This document shows positions 1-9,308 of a stretch of 64,000 nt of DNA, one piece after another; the first letter of the stretch is position 1; each line of letters begins with the position of its first letter. The DNA is taken from positions 1,280,578-1,344,577 of the forward strand of contig CANLOL010000001.1 in the NCBI GenBank assembly GCA_947492905.1, given 5' to 3'. The notes under the pieces are model-generated. The model saw only the letters and a program-made list of their open reading frames with translations. It did no database searches and had not been told where the DNA came from. Position numbers and translations under genes: made by a program. The DNA comes from an uncultured Sphingorhabdus sp. (GTDB lineage Bacteria; Pseudomonadota; Alphaproteobacteria; Sphingomonadales; Sphingomonadaceae).

Positions 1-2240
1 AATGTTGCAATACGGATAGTTTGACTTAAGGCTGCAGTAGTAACGCCCAATTCAGAGGCCAAATCGCTGCGAGGTGTGATCAAAATTTCTGGACGTTGTA
101 AATCAGCATTAACGCGCGGAGCTTTAATAGTTTTGAGGCTCTCCATTTGCTCTGCTACTTTTACAGCGGTTTCTTTTAATAGGTCTGAATCCGATCCTGT
201 GAGCATGATAGAAAGGTCTCTACCTGTTCCATTGCCGCCGCTTTGCGATTGGAAACGAACCCGCGCATCGGGTATTTGCTGTAATTCATCATTCAGGTCT
301 TTTTCAAATTCCACCGATGTTTTTTCACGATCTTCATTCAATGTCATAAAGATTGTCGCTGCGCCCTCGCGTACATTTTGCAGGGCAATTTTAACTTCGG
401 GTTGTTCGACCATAATAGCGGTCACTTTGGTCGCAACCTCTTGGGTTTCCTCTAATGTAGTACCAGGAACCATTTCAATTTGAACGCGGCTATTATTCTC
501 ATTAATGGTTGGTTGGAATTGACTGGGGGTAATGGCGAACAAAACAATGGTAAGAATGAAAGCCCCAAAACCTATGCCCATCATCCAAATTCGATGATCA
601 AAAATAAGGCTAGCAAGTTTAGTGCCAAAGCCAGTCTTATTATCGCGCCTTCTATTGCGATTGCGATATGCAACCGCTGAATCTGTATTAATTGTCCATT
701 TCAAAACCTTGGTGTAAAAATCAATCATTGGGCCTTTACCATGTTCCGCATGCCCTTTGGCCTTTAGGAAATAGGCCGCCATCAGCGGTGTTATCATCCG
801 CGCCACAGCCAAGCTCATGAGCACGGAAATCACAACCGTTATCCCAAAGTTTTTGAAAAACTGTCCTGATATTCCGGGCATTAGTCCAACGGGCAGGAAT
901 ACGGCAACAATACAAAAAGAAGTCGCCACAACGGCAAGGCCGATTTCATCAGCAGCGTCTATAGAGGCTTGATAGGCGGATTTACCCATACGCATGTGCC
1001 GCACGATATTCTCAATTTCCACAATGGCATCATCGACCAACACCCCCGCGACTAAGCTTAACGCAAGCAATGACAAAAAGTTTAGGTTAAAGCCAAGCAA
1101 ATCCATGAACCAAAATGTTGGAATAGCGGATAGGGGAATAGCAACCGCAGAAATGATCGTCGCGCGCCAATCACGCAGGAAGAAAAATACAATGACCACA
1201 GCCAAAAAAGCACCCTCAATCATCGCCTTCATAGAGCTGCTATATTGGGTTTTGGTATAATCAACCGTGGTAAATAATTTCGTGAATTTGATGCCGGGAT
1301 TGGCTTCTTCTATCTCTGCCAATACCTCTACTGCTTCGTCATACACTGTTACATCAGATGCACCGCGTGCGCGCGAGAAGTTGAAGTTTACAACCTCTTT
1401 GCCGCGTAATGTATTGATGGAACGCCTCTCACCAAAGGAATCAGTAACAGTAGCTATGTCTGATAATTTTACTGTGCTGCCGCCTGCAATTGGGATAGTA
1501 GCCTGAGAAAGTTCAAAGGCGCTATTGCTATTGCCCAATACGCGCACGGATTGACGCGTACCGCCCACTTCGGAGCGTCCACCTGCTGCGTTGATGTTAA
1601 TCTGCCGTAATATATTATTGACTTGGCTGGCCGATACACCCAGCGCCTGCATCTTACTGGGATCTAATATGACACGAATTTCGCGGTCAACGCCGCCACC
1701 GCGATCGACCTCTGCCATCCCATCAATGGCCAATAATCTCTTGGCGATAGTATCATCAACGAACCAGCTTAATTCCTCAATGGTCATATCTGTGGCTTCA
1801 GCAGAGAAAATGCCCAAGAAAGCTCCGCCCGCTATATTCACTTTCGAAATGCGTGGCTCTAATATACCAGCGGGCAGGCTGCCTCTTATTTGATCGACAG
1901 CATTTTTAACTTCGGCTACAGCCTGATCAGCGTCAGTGCCAATTTCAAACTCAATGAAGGAAGAACTGCTGCCTTCGCTTGCGGTTGAGTTAATTGTTTT
2001 AACGCCGTTAATTGAGCGCACAGAAGCTTCTATGCGGTCAGTAATTTGATTAATAATCTCTGTAGGAGCAGCACCAGGCTGAACGATATTGATATTGACA
2101 GCTGGAAAATCCACCTCTGGATTGTTCACAACGTCCATGCGGTTAAAGCTTAATATACCTGCTAAAAATACAGCAATAAAGAATACCATCGGTACGACGG
2201 GATTACGAATAGACCATGCTGAGAGATTACGAAAATTCAT
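1..2240 (-). CDS. RND-family multidrug/solute efflux permease (AcrB/MexF-like), 3' end outside the window
   Basis: Inner-membrane proton-driven pump subunit of a tripartite efflux system. Read on the minus strand from ATG at 2240, the frame is open to the window edge (about 746 residues seen; the family is about 1030-1060). The N-terminus MNFRNLSAWSIRNPVVPMV leads into the first membrane helix, followed by a porter domain (EIGTDADQAVAEVKNAVDQI), then a helix bundle with FFFLRDWRATIISAVAIPLS and GVLVDDAIVEIENIVRHM, the usual RND motif in TM4 with its acidic residues. A second porter region starts near residue 560. The membrane-fusion gene lies 49 bp upstream in the same direction, so the two form an operon. 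The substrate cannot be read from sequence. Confidence 0.93.
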   Translation of the reverse strand, partial: MNFRNLSAWSIRNPVVPMVFFIAVFLAGILSFNRMDVVNNPEVDFPAVNINIVQPGAAPTEIINQITDRIEASVRSINGVKTINSTASEGSSSSFIEFEIGTDADQAVAEVKNAVDQIRGSLPAGILEPRISKVNIAGGAFLGIFSAEATDMTIEELSWFVDDTIAKRLLAIDGMAEVDRGGGVDREIRVILDPSKMQALGVSASQVNNILRQININAAGGRSEVGGTRQSVRVLGNSNSAFELSQATIPIAGGSTVKLSDIATVTDSFGERRSINTLRGKEVVNFNFSRARGASDVTVYDEAVEVLAEIEEANPGIKFTKLFTTVDYTKTQYSSSMKAMIEGAFLAVVIVFFFLRDWRATIISAVAIPLSAIPTFWFMDLLGFNLNFLSLLALSLVAGVLVDDAIVEIENIVRHMRMGKSAYQASIDAADEIGLAVVATSFCIVAVFLPVGLMPGISGQFFKNFGITVVISVLMSLAVARMITPLMAAYFLKAKGHAEHGKGPMIDFYTKVLKWTINTDSAVAYRNRNRRRDNKTGFGTKLASLIFDHRIWMMGIGFGAFILTIVLFAITPSQFQPTINENNSRVQIEMVPGTTLEETQEVATKVTAIMVEQPEVKIALQNVREGAATIFMTLNEDREKTSVEFEKDLNDELQQIPDARVRFQSQSGGNGTGRDLSIMLTGSDSDLLKETAVKVAEQMESLKTIKAPRVNADLQRPEILITPRSDLASELGVTTAALSQTIRIAT

Positions 2241-2289
2241 TTATATTGCCTATCCACTGTTCCAAGATGTATTTATCATAAACAGCATT

Positions 2290-3498
2290 TTATTGCTCTA
2301 CTACGGGGTTCACTGTCACCCCCTCGCTAAGGAAGCCGCCAGCGCGTAGCACAATTTTCTCATCACCGTTTAAACCCGAAGTGATGATAAGGCCACTGGC
2401 CGTAACCGAACCAACGGTAATAGAACGCTTTGTTACTTTATTATCTTTTTCGACAATATAGACAAAACTATCGGTCCCGTCATTTTGAACGGCGGATGTT
2501 GGCAATATAGGCGCATTTTGCGTGCCAGCTTTAATGGTGACACTAGCAAAGCCGCCCGGACGCAATGAGTCATCAAATGGAACTGCAATACGCGCCATGC
2601 CCTGACGGGTTTGCGGATTGATAGTGGGTGAAATTGCCCAGATATTGCCTTCAAATTCTTCGTCCAATCCCACCGGAACAATAGTCGCAGCTTCACCGAC
2701 TTGGATCGCTGCTAAATCAACTTCGCTCAGCAATGCACGCAATTCCAATTGACCATTTTGCGCCATACGGAAAAGGTTCGTATTGCCTTGGGAGACAGTT
2801 TGACCTTTCTCAACATTACGTTCCAAAATATAGCCTGACGATGGCGCTCTTATGTCAAGGCGCGCCGCGCGAGCGCGTAATTCATTGGCTTGGGCTTGGG
2901 CGGCTCTAACGCGGGCTCTAGCAGAATCGCGCGTGGCAATGCGCCGATCCACATCGGCTTTAGAGATAAAACCTCTGCCTATTAATTGCTCGGCCCGTTC
3001 CAATTCACTTTGCGCCAATTTAAGATCAGCCTTAGCAATGTCAATTTGAGACATTTGCGCTTCCAATTGTTGGGTTTGCACGGACCTTTCTATGCTGATC
3101 AGAGTTTGCCCAGCCTTCACCCAATCACCCGCATCAACATAAACACGCGACACGCGGCCGCCTTCGCCAGTAACGCCGATGGGCACTTCGTTACGTGCTG
3201 CTAATGATCCGGTTGCGTTAATCTTAGATGTAACAGGTTCAATCTTTGGAATAATTACGGTTACAGTCTGAGCTTGGTTGACCTCTTCGGGTGGCTCTTC
3301 TGTTTTTTCATTGTTTAAGGAATAAAAATAATAGGCGCCAGCAATGGCTGCTAATAGAAGCACAATAGCGATGATGATGAAGAGAGTTTTGCCCGAGCTG
3401 CCCTTATTCTCATCATAATATGCTGCGCTAGGCCGTTGACCCAGATTAATCATTCTATCATTCGTAGAGTCAGAATTTATAGCTCTATCTTCGGTCAT
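2290..3498 (-). CDS. RND efflux periplasmic adaptor (membrane fusion protein, HlyD/AcrA family)
   Basis: Adaptor linking the RND permease to an outer-membrane channel. The 402-residue protein has a cytoplasmic N-terminal tail, one membrane anchor at about residues 38-58 (TLFIIIAIVLLLAAIAGAYY), a lipoyl/barrel-sandwich half (GEGGRVSRVYVDAGDWVKAG), a helical hairpin with coiled-coil character (about 135-215), the second lipoyl half (RAPSSGYILERNVEKGQTV) and a beta-barrel domain. It is the first gene of the two-gene operon with the permease that starts 49 bp downstream. No outer-membrane channel gene is visible here, so a shared TolC-like channel is likely. No local regulator gene is seen. Confidence 0.93.
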   Translation of the reverse strand: MTEDRAINSDSTNDRMINLGQRPSAAYYDENKGSSGKTLFIIIAIVLLLAAIAGAYYFYSLNNEKTEEPPEEVNQAQTVTVIIPKIEPVTSKINATGSLAARNEVPIGVTGEGGRVSRVYVDAGDWVKAGQTLISIERSVQTQQLEAQMSQIDIAKADLKLAQSELERAEQLIGRGFISKADVDRRIATRDSARARVRAAQAQANELRARAARLDIRAPSSGYILERNVEKGQTVSQGNTNLFRMAQNGQLELRALLSEVDLAAIQVGEAATIVPVGLDEEFEGNIWAISPTINPQTRQGMARIAVPFDDSLRPGGFASVTIKAGTQNAPILPTSAVQNDGTDSFVYIVEKDNKVTKRSITVGSVTASGLIITSGLNGDEKIVLRAGGFLSEGVTVNPVVEQ

Positions 3499-3760
3499 AT
3501 ATATAGTCCAAAATCATCATGCTGCTGCGCATGTTTTCACAATGTATCAATAATTAAATCACAATACGCTACATAATCTATCGGCAATAGTTTAATAGCG
3601 GCAGAAATCGATATTGGCTATTAACTATGCATATCTTGCATAAGCGTGGATGCTCTTAAAATGGATTTGAGTTCGATTAAAGGACTAATTTCTTGGATGA
3701 AAGCATAAATTGCTCTAATTTAGTGATAATCACGGACAAAAAAGGCCGCCATAATCATTT

Positions 3761-3792
3761 AACCTGTGGGTTAGGCCCAACCTGTTGGTTAG
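3761..3792. promoter_or_regulatory. Tandem 14-bp repeat with dyad character upstream of the efflux operon
   Basis: AACCTGTGGGTTAG (3761-3774) and AACCTGTTGGTTAG (3779-3792) are direct repeats 18 bp apart with one mismatch. Each contains an AACC...GGTT dyad, as expected for paired binding sites of a dimeric regulator. They lie in the gene-free 351-bp gap 3499-3849, between the start of the efflux operon and the 3' end of the GlsB gene. No regulator gene is adjacent, so the assignment is speculative. Nothing else is recognisable in this gap. Confidence 0.35.
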
Positions 3793-3849
3793 ACAAATTG
3801 ATAAGGTTCTGAGATTAGGGCAGCCATAAAAAGCTTAAAAAATATTATT

Positions 3850-4131
3850 TTATCTTATTTTTCCGCGTTTGATGAAATTAACAATTCCCAAAAGAACAAC
3901 TGCTCCACCAAAAGCGACCAATAATGTTGTTAAGCTGAATGGGTTATCACGCAAATTATCTGTTCCGCCGGTGAAAAAGCTAAATAGCCAACCGCCCAGC
4001 ATAGAACCAACACAGCCAACAACTACATTCCAAAAAACACCCATTGATGCATCACGATTCATCACCTTGCTGGCCAGCCAGCCCATGATTCCGCCCATTA
4101 TTAATGCTGCTATAAATGTAAACATGTTCAC
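3850..4131 (-). CDS. GlsB/YeaQ/YmgE family stress-response membrane protein
   Basis: Small inner-membrane protein of the transglycosylase-associated (YeaQ/YmgE) family. The 93 residues contain three hydrophobic segments: an N-terminal helix with MGGIMGWLASKVM, a central glycine-rich helix (VVVGCVGSMLGGWLFSFF) and a C-terminal helix (LLVAFGGAVVLLGIVNFI) ending in the basic tail KRGKIR. This length and pattern are typical of the family. Members are often general-stress-induced in alphaproteobacteria, but their biochemical role is unknown. It stands alone, with 241 bp separating it from the upstream sciP unit. Confidence 0.9.
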   Translation of the reverse strand: MNMFTFIAALIMGGIMGWLASKVMNRDASMGVFWNVVVGCVGSMLGGWLFSFFTGGTDNLRDNPFSLTTLLVAFGGAVVLLGIVNFIKRGKIR

Positions 4132-4295
4132 TCCCCTTATTGTTGAAAAACAACATTAGCTATATTTTTAGATTTTATCAAACGCGCAAAAATATATTTC
4201 TTATTTGAAATCCAAATATTTATATTCCGTGATGCTCAAATTAGGGGATATTCAAATTACGCAGCACTCAGATTGTGGGCTAGTGAGATTTAAAC

Positions 4296-4322
4296 AAAAA
4301 AACCCTGCAAAATATGCAGGGT
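4296..4322 (-). terminator. Rho-independent terminator of the sciP transcript
   Basis: Read on the minus strand, ACCCTGCA pairs perfectly with TGCAGGGT (8 bp, loop of 5), followed directly by a run of seven T. It lies about 50 bp beyond the sciP stop codon in the correct orientation. Confidence 0.85.
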
Positions 4323-4372
4323 GATTTTAGGGTCGTAAATATATTAAAGCTGATTATCAGCTCAGATTATTT

Positions 4373-4672
4373 TTAATATTTTTGCTGACGCTCGTATAAA
4401 TCACGATAATGCTGAATACGTGTGACGCGCAAACCAGGCATACCAGAGCGATCAACGGCACGTTGCCATGATGCAAACTCTTCTAATGTGAGGGTATAGC
4501 GTTCACATACTTCGTCAATAGTCAGCAAACCACCGCTAACAGCAGCCACAACTTCGGCCTTACGGCGCACAACCCAGCGGCGTGTTTCCGGTGGTGGCAG
4601 TGATTCCAATGTGAGGGGTTCACCCAATGGACCTACTACTTGGCCAGCTTTTATTTTTTGATTCTCGATCAT
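4373..4672 (-). CDS. sciP: SciP-like CtrA inhibitor, DUF1153 family
   Basis: Small helix-turn-helix DNA-binding protein of the DUF1153 family. In Caulobacter, SciP binds CtrA-controlled promoters and represses CtrA-dependent transcription in G1. The 99 residues contain the core GPLGEPLTLESLPPPETRRW, then VVRRKAEVVAAVSGGLLTID, then EVCERYTLTLEEFASWQRAVDR, which looks like the HTH. The length fits the family. It lies 1 bp downstream of another minus-strand gene (4674-5114), suggesting a joint transcript, and is closed by a clear terminator. The family identification is firm; the cell-cycle role is transferred from Caulobacter and may differ in this lineage. Confidence 0.9.
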   Translation of the reverse strand: MIENQKIKAGQVVGPLGEPLTLESLPPPETRRWVVRRKAEVVAAVSGGLLTIDEVCERYTLTLEEFASWQRAVDRSGMPGLRVTRIQHYRDLYERQQKY

Positions 4673-4673
4673 A

Positions 4674-5114
4674 TTACCCTCGGTTGCTTATCGAATTATT
4701 ATTGGTACGAACAATGTCACCATCGCAGTTTTTACTGTCTAGCCCATAGGATTTTACATTGTTTGAATTGTTTAGGTTAACAGCATCTTCATAATTGACC
4801 CCAGTGTCATTATGTGAAGATATTTTATCATCAATATTGGGATTAAATGACCCACTAACAATATCTTGGATCAAATCATCACGGCTATTTGATTTTGGCT
4901 GAGCAAAAAATAAAATTCTCGCTTTTATTGCACTCATAGAGTGTAATGTGTTCGAATATAATTTTGCTTCATGAGAAATCTGTAATTTCTTGGCTGTCTC
5001 ACTGCTTGCTTGACGCGCACTCGCATTGGCTATGATTGATGAACGTATCGCGTCCAAATCAATGATAGTTTTTTGCTCTTGTGAAACAGAGTCGTGGGGG
5101 AAATTCATATCCAT
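4674..5114 (-). CDS. Hypothetical protein, 146 aa, upstream of and coupled to sciP
   Basis: Not recognised. It is hydrophilic with no signal peptide or membrane segment. The N-terminal two-thirds look helical (residues about 15-75, including RSSIIANASARQASSETAKK). The C-terminal half is rich in Asn, Asp and Ser and probably disordered. The stop codon lies one base before the sciP ATG, so translational coupling is likely. Its position suggests a link to cell-cycle or flagellar control, but that is inference from location only. The gap to the divergent mnmA gene is 166 bp and presumably holds both promoters. Confidence 0.65.
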   Translation of the reverse strand: MDMNFPHDSVSQEQKTIIDLDAIRSSIIANASARQASSETAKKLQISHEAKLYSNTLHSMSAIKARILFFAQPKSNSRDDLIQDIVSGSFNPNIDDKISSHNDTGVNYEDAVNLNNSNNVKSYGLDSKNCDGDIVRTNNNSISNRG

Positions 5115-5280
5115 GACGATTGAACTACGGCAAAGATTATAAATTCTGGTAAAAGACTCTTAAAGAAGACATTAGGGATAGTTAAATTATGTTATCATTT
5201 GTAAATGATTTATGTTCCAAAATGAGAAATGCTCACGTAAAACTAGCATTCTTTGGTCAAATGTATAAACGGCAAGCCCT

Positions 5281-6441
5281 ATGAAAAATAAATTTAATAA
5301 TGTCGATTTTCAGCTTGGAGCTGATTTATCAGGCAAAAAAATTGTTGTTGCTATGTCTGGCGGGGTTGATTCTTCGGTGGTTGCGGCGTTGGCAGCCGCC
5401 ACAGGAGCGGAAACAATAGGAATCACTTTGCAGCTCTATGATCATGGTGAGGCGGTGAATCGCGCAGGCAGTTGCTGCGCTGGACGCGACATCAGGGATG
5501 CAAGGGCAGTATGCGATAATTTGGGTATCGCCCATTATGTGTTCGATCATGAGAGCCGCTTTAAAGAATCGGTCATCGATCAATTTGCTAATGAATATAT
5601 GGCTGGACGCACGCCTATTCCATGCGTGCAATGCAATATGGGGGTGAAATTTACCGACCTGTTCAAGCTTGCAAAAGAATTGGGGGCAGATTGTTTGGCA
5701 ACTGGCCATTATGTGAGGCGTATAGACGAAGGACATGGAGCGCAATTACACCGTGCGCTCGATCCCGCGCGCGATCAAAGCTATTTTCTGTTCGCCACCA
5801 CGCAAGAGCAATTGGACTTTTTGAGATTCCCTTTGGGCGATTTGCCCAAGAGCCAAGTGCGTGAAATTGCCACTGATCTAGGTTTGATAGTTGCGATGAA
5901 GCCCGATAGCCAAGATATATGCTTTGTGCCCAATGGTGATTATGCGTCGGTTGTCCGTAAAGTGCGCCCCGATGCAGAAACCAGCGGTGATATAGTGCAT
6001 ATTGATGGAAATATATTGGGACAGCATAAAGGTATGATCCATTATACCGTTGGGCAAAGACGCGGCCTTGATATTGGGGGGCATGCTGACCCTCTATATG
6101 TTATCCGATTGGATGCGAAAAAAGGACAAGTGATTGTTGGTCCAAAAGAGGCGCTGGCCGTAAATAGTGCGACCCTAAAGGATATGAGCTGGATTGGCGG
6201 CGAACATGATGGTCTATTAAAAGCCAAAGTGCGCTCTATGTCGCGTCCAGTAGATGTACGGCTGGAGCGCCGCGCAGATGGCAGCGCAATATTGTCATTT
6301 TGCAATCCTGAATATGGAGTAGCGCCGGGACAGGCTGCTGTTTTATATGATGGTGAGCGCGTGATGGGCGGCGGTTGGATAGAGGAAACGGAATCTGCTT
6401 ATAATTTGATTGTCAAGCAAGGATTGAAAATTGTATCATAG
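5281..6441 (+). CDS. mnmA: tRNA-specific 2-thiouridylase MnmA
   Basis: ATP-dependent enzyme that thiolates U34 of tRNA-Lys, -Glu and -Gln, taking sulfur from a TusE- or IscS-type donor. At 386 residues it is in the family's normal range (about 360-390). Visible signatures are the PP-loop SGGVDSS (residues 26-32), the substrate-binding segment [12 protein letters not shown], the catalytic cysteine in PCVQCN (about C115/C118), the ATGHYVR loop and the second catalytic cysteine in DSQDICFV (about C214). A C-terminal beta-barrel with [20 protein letters not shown] follows. It is divergent from the sciP unit and is followed 23 bp later by a small AT-rich membrane protein gene. Confidence 0.96.
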   Translation: MKNKFNNVDFQLGADLSGKKIVVAMSGGVDSSVVAALAAATGAETIGITLQLYDHGEAVNRAGSCCAGRDIRDARAVCDNLGIAHYVFDHESRFKESVIDQFANEYMAGRTPIPCVQCNMGVKFTDLFKLAKELGADCLATGHYVRRIDEGHGAQLHRALDPARDQSYFLFATTQEQLDFLRFPLGDLPKSQVREIATDLGLIVAMKPDSQDICFVPNGDYASVVRKVRPDAETSGDIVHIDGNILGQHKGMIHYTVGQRRGLDIGGHADPLYVIRLDAKKGQVIVGPKEALAVNSATLKDMSWIGGEHDGLLKAKVRSMSRPVDVRLERRADGSAILSFCNPEYGVAPGQAAVLYDGERVMGGGWIEETESAYNLIVKQGLKIVS

Positions 6442-6464
6442 TAGTACGAAGTAAGGAATTATCC

Positions 6465-6782
6465 ATGCAAAATTTTAACTCTATTCTATTGTTAACACTC
6501 CCATTAGCATGGTTTATATTGTATAATTATGATAAATCTATAATAAATATCATTAACGGTAAAAGATATAAAGAAAACTTAAAGCAAATAGAATTAAAAA
6601 ATATAAATAACAAGGTATTAAGGTTAATACATGATCTTGCTATATGCTTATTATTTTTTACGATAATCTTATCATTACTAATTTATGAAAATGTTATACT
6701 AGGTTCATTAACAGCAATCATATGTATTATGTTGTTAATCGTAAAATCTATGCTATTTATGAAATCAATAGAGAGTAGATAA
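6465..6782 (+). CDS. Small hypothetical membrane protein, 105 aa
   Basis: Family not recognised. The start is supported by an AAGGAA ribosome site 8 bp upstream. Three hydrophobic stretches are visible (about residues 5-20, 51-71 and 73-95), separated by a basic cytoplasmic-type segment (GKRYKENLKQIELKN). Base composition is far more AT-rich than mnmA just upstream, suggesting a recent arrival or weak constraint. It lies 23 bp downstream of mnmA and may be read through from it. Confidence 0.55.
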   Translation: MQNFNSILLLTLPLAWFILYNYDKSIINIINGKRYKENLKQIELKNINNKVLRLIHDLAICLLFFTIILSLLIYENVILGSLTAIICIMLLIVKSMLFMKSIESR

Positions 6783-6839
6783 ATAATATATCCTTGATTT
6801 TATGGTGATATAAGGCGTTACAAGAAAGAAAACAAACTT

Positions 6840-7205
6840 TCACAGCGCGTCAATTTCTTCTTCTGTTAATTGAATACAGCCAAATTCTCCGCGATATTCT
6901 GCGACGGCTTCTGATAAAAAAGTCACCGATGCGGTCATCCTTTTATTCTCTGGATCATCCGACAGATTTACTATCTCCATTCCAGGTTCAAAATCTTTCT
7001 GACAATCCTCTAACTTGCGGCCTTGAATATAGCGGCATGAACACATCACATGTGATGCATAGGATGCCCCAAGCTGCGCATTTCCTTTAAAGCTGGCCAT
7101 ATTATATAAGAGAAAGCCGATTATGACAGCGACAATCAACAGCAATATGATGCCCAATGTGCGCATTTTGCTTTTTTTGGGTCTGTTCAAACTTTCGGTT
7201 GCCAT
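6840..7205 (-). CDS. Hypothetical single-pass membrane protein, 121 aa
   Basis: No known family recognised. The basic N-terminus (NRPKKSKMR) precedes one membrane helix at about residues 15-35 (TLGIILLLIVAVIIGFLLYN). The rest is a periplasmic domain with three or four cysteines (MCSCRYIQGRKLEDC and a later Cys near FGCIQL) that could form disulfides. It is divergent from the lipoprotein-type serine hydrolase, with only 30 bp between start codons, so the two promoters must overlap the coding starts. Functional linkage is possible. Confidence 0.65.
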   Translation of the reverse strand: MATESLNRPKKSKMRTLGIILLLIVAVIIGFLLYNMASFKGNAQLGASYASHVMCSCRYIQGRKLEDCQKDFEPGMEIVNLSDDPENKRMTASVTFLSEAVAEYRGEFGCIQLTEEEIDAL

Positions 7206-7235
7206 AATCTATCCTTGCGGTGATAAAGTGCGATT

Positions 7236-8429
7236 ATGATTAAAAGACCCTATAGTGCAACAGCTTTTTCGGCAAAAGCTAAAATCATCACATTGAGCTT
7301 GTGCGCTGTATTATCAGCATGCACAGCCGAAGAAGAAGGCATACCGCCTTTGTTGCCTGAAGCAGAATCAAAAGCATTAGCCGATAAATCAATTATCAAT
7401 ATTGCCGATGATGCAGATGTAAGCGAACAAATTTTATATGAGTCCTTACGTCCATTTTTTGAGCGCGAAGATTTAACCGAAACCCGTGCGATGGTAATTA
7501 TGCACAGAGGCGAGGTGGTTGCAGAGCGTTATGCAACTGGATATTCGCAAGAAACACCTTTGATTAGCTGGTCTATGGCAAAAACAGTGACGGCCACTTT
7601 GGTGGGATTAATGGTCGCTGATGGGCGCTTGGTCTTGGATGATCCAGCGCCTGTTGATGCATGGAAAAGCCCCGGTGATCCGCGCGGTAAAATCACATTG
7701 CGGCATTTGCTGCATATGGCATCGGGTTTAGACCATAGCGAAGGCGCGGCTCCTGAAGAGGGCAAGGCAATATATCAAGCCGATACTACGCGCATGCTAT
7801 TTTTGGATGGGCGCGATAATGTCGCCCTTTATGCAGAGGCTCGGCAATTAGAAGCGCAGCCCGGCGAAAAATTTGAATATAGCAGCGCAACCACCAATAT
7901 TTTGGCTGATATTATGACCAATATATTGACCGATAGCAAAGACCCTGTGGTGCGCCGTGATGCTATGCTTCGCTTTGCGCGTGGTCGTTTGTTTGAACCA
8001 TTGGGTATGGAAACAATCGTTCCAGAATTTGACCGCAGCGGCACTATGCTTGGCGGTTCGATGATGCACGCTAGCGCCAGAGATTGGGCTAAACTTGGCG
8101 AATTTTTGCGCAACAATGGCTCTGTAAAAGGGGCGCAATTGCTACCAACCAGCTGGACGCGGTTCATGCGCACATCCAGTCCTACCGATCCCGCTTATGG
8201 AGGGCAGACTTGGCTTAACAAACCACGTCCCGAGGGGCGTAATCCGATATTATTCGAAGGCCGCGGTAATCAGAATATTTTTGCGATGCTGGGGCATTTG
8301 GGACAAAGCGTTATAGTATCGCCCAATCATAAGCTCACTATAGTGCGGTTAGGGCGAACATTGGATGATCGCACACGACCCATTTATGAACAAATGGAAC
8401 AGGTGATTGCGCAATTCCCAGAGAGTTGA
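7236..8429 (+). CDS. Serine hydrolase, beta-lactamase/class C family lipoprotein
   Basis: Serine-active-site hydrolase of the beta-lactamase-like (AmpC/EstB) superfamily, 397 residues. A lipoprotein signal is visible: a basic start, a hydrophobic stretch and the lipobox LSAC at about residue 28. The catalytic SxxK motif is SMAKT (about residue 112). The second motif is YSSATTN, where class C enzymes have YxN. A GGSMMHASARDWAKLGEF block follows. It is probably an envelope-anchored esterase or peptidase rather than an antibiotic resistance enzyme, because family members with these variants are mostly esterases. It converges with the phzF-family gene 29 bp downstream. Confidence 0.88.
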   Translation: MIKRPYSATAFSAKAKIITLSLCAVLSACTAEEEGIPPLLPEAESKALADKSIINIADDADVSEQILYESLRPFFEREDLTETRAMVIMHRGEVVAERYATGYSQETPLISWSMAKTVTATLVGLMVADGRLVLDDPAPVDAWKSPGDPRGKITLRHLLHMASGLDHSEGAAPEEGKAIYQADTTRMLFLDGRDNVALYAEARQLEAQPGEKFEYSSATTNILADIMTNILTDSKDPVVRRDAMLRFARGRLFEPLGMETIVPEFDRSGTMLGGSMMHASARDWAKLGEFLRNNGSVKGAQLLPTSWTRFMRTSSPTDPAYGGQTWLNKPRPEGRNPILFEGRGNQNIFAMLGHLGQSVIVSPNHKLTIVRLGRTLDDRTRPIYEQMEQVIAQFPES

Positions 8430-8458
8430 TATTCTATGAGGTACGGTCTTGATGTTAG

Positions 8459-9268
8459 TTAAAGGTTGAAAACACCTTCGATTATCAATGCGCATGTCCC
8501 GCCGAGCCAGACGGTGTCTCCGTCTATGGAGCAATTTAAGTAACCACCGCGCATACTAGCTTGATGGGCTTTGAAATTATCGCGGCCCAATTTATCCGTC
8601 CAATAGGGGGTTAACACGGCATGGGCGCTGCCAGTCACACTATCTTCATTGACGCCAGCCCCTGGCACAAATACGCGGCTAATCACGTCATAATCATCAT
8701 CAGCGGGAGCGCTGCAGATGAATTGATCGTCACCGCCAGCGGAAATTAAAGCAGGAAAATCGGGGCTTAGCGCGCGCACTTGATCTGCATTTTCATAAAT
8801 GCATAGATTATATCCGCCTTCATTATAATGAAATTCTGTTGGTAATAGTCCGCCTTTATCAAGCGATGATATCCAATCGGGCATTTCGGCAGGAGCAGGG
8901 CGATAAGAGGGCAAGCCTACCGCATAGCCATTACCCTCTCGTTTCACGGATAATATACCGGCTTTGCGTGTCCGAAAGGTGATGCAATCTAAATCTGGGT
9001 CTTGGTTTAATAAAAGAAAACCGCTCGCCAATGTAGCATGGCCGCACAATGCAATCTCTAAACCGGGCGTGAACCAGCGCAATTCATAATCGGCTGCACT
9101 GCTATTATCGGGAATGAAAAAGGCGGTTTCAGCAAAATTATTTTCTTCGCCAATCGCTTGCAATATAGCATCATCTAGCCATTCATTCAGCGGCATTACT
9201 GCGGCTTGATTGCCTTTGAATGGGCCATTACCAAATGCATTAATGTGAAAATAGGGGAGTTTACTCAT
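8459..9268 (-). CDS. PhzF family isomerase-like protein
   Basis: Member of the PhzF/DapF-like fold family, 269 residues, close to the usual 260-300. Visible are the N-terminal NAFGNGPFKGNQAAVMPL, the NNFAETAFF segment carrying the conserved acidic residue that matches the catalytic Glu of PhzF, ALCGHATLASGFLL, and near the C-terminus EDSVTGSAHAVLTPYW. There are no other phenazine genes nearby, so its role is probably a general isomerase of unknown substrate. It is followed upstream on the same strand by pdxH, with 40 bp between the coding regions, so an operon is likely. Confidence 0.92.
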   Translation of the reverse strand: MSKLPYFHINAFGNGPFKGNQAAVMPLNEWLDDAILQAIGEENNFAETAFFIPDNSSAADYELRWFTPGLEIALCGHATLASGFLLLNQDPDLDCITFRTRKAGILSVKREGNGYAVGLPSYRPAPAEMPDWISSLDKGGLLPTEFHYNEGGYNLCIYENADQVRALSPDFPALISAGGDDQFICSAPADDDYDVISRVFVPGAGVNEDSVTGSAHAVLTPYWTDKLGRDNFKAHQASMRGGYLNCSIDGDTVWLGGTCALIIEGVFNL

Positions 9269-9308
9269 AATGGATTGCTTTCTAGATTTTGTAATATGCT
9301 ATGAAGGT

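Noticed and set aside
76-2349. A series of plus-strand open frames
   Set aside because: They are shadows of the minus-strand RND permease, which has a continuous frame with unmistakable family motifs.
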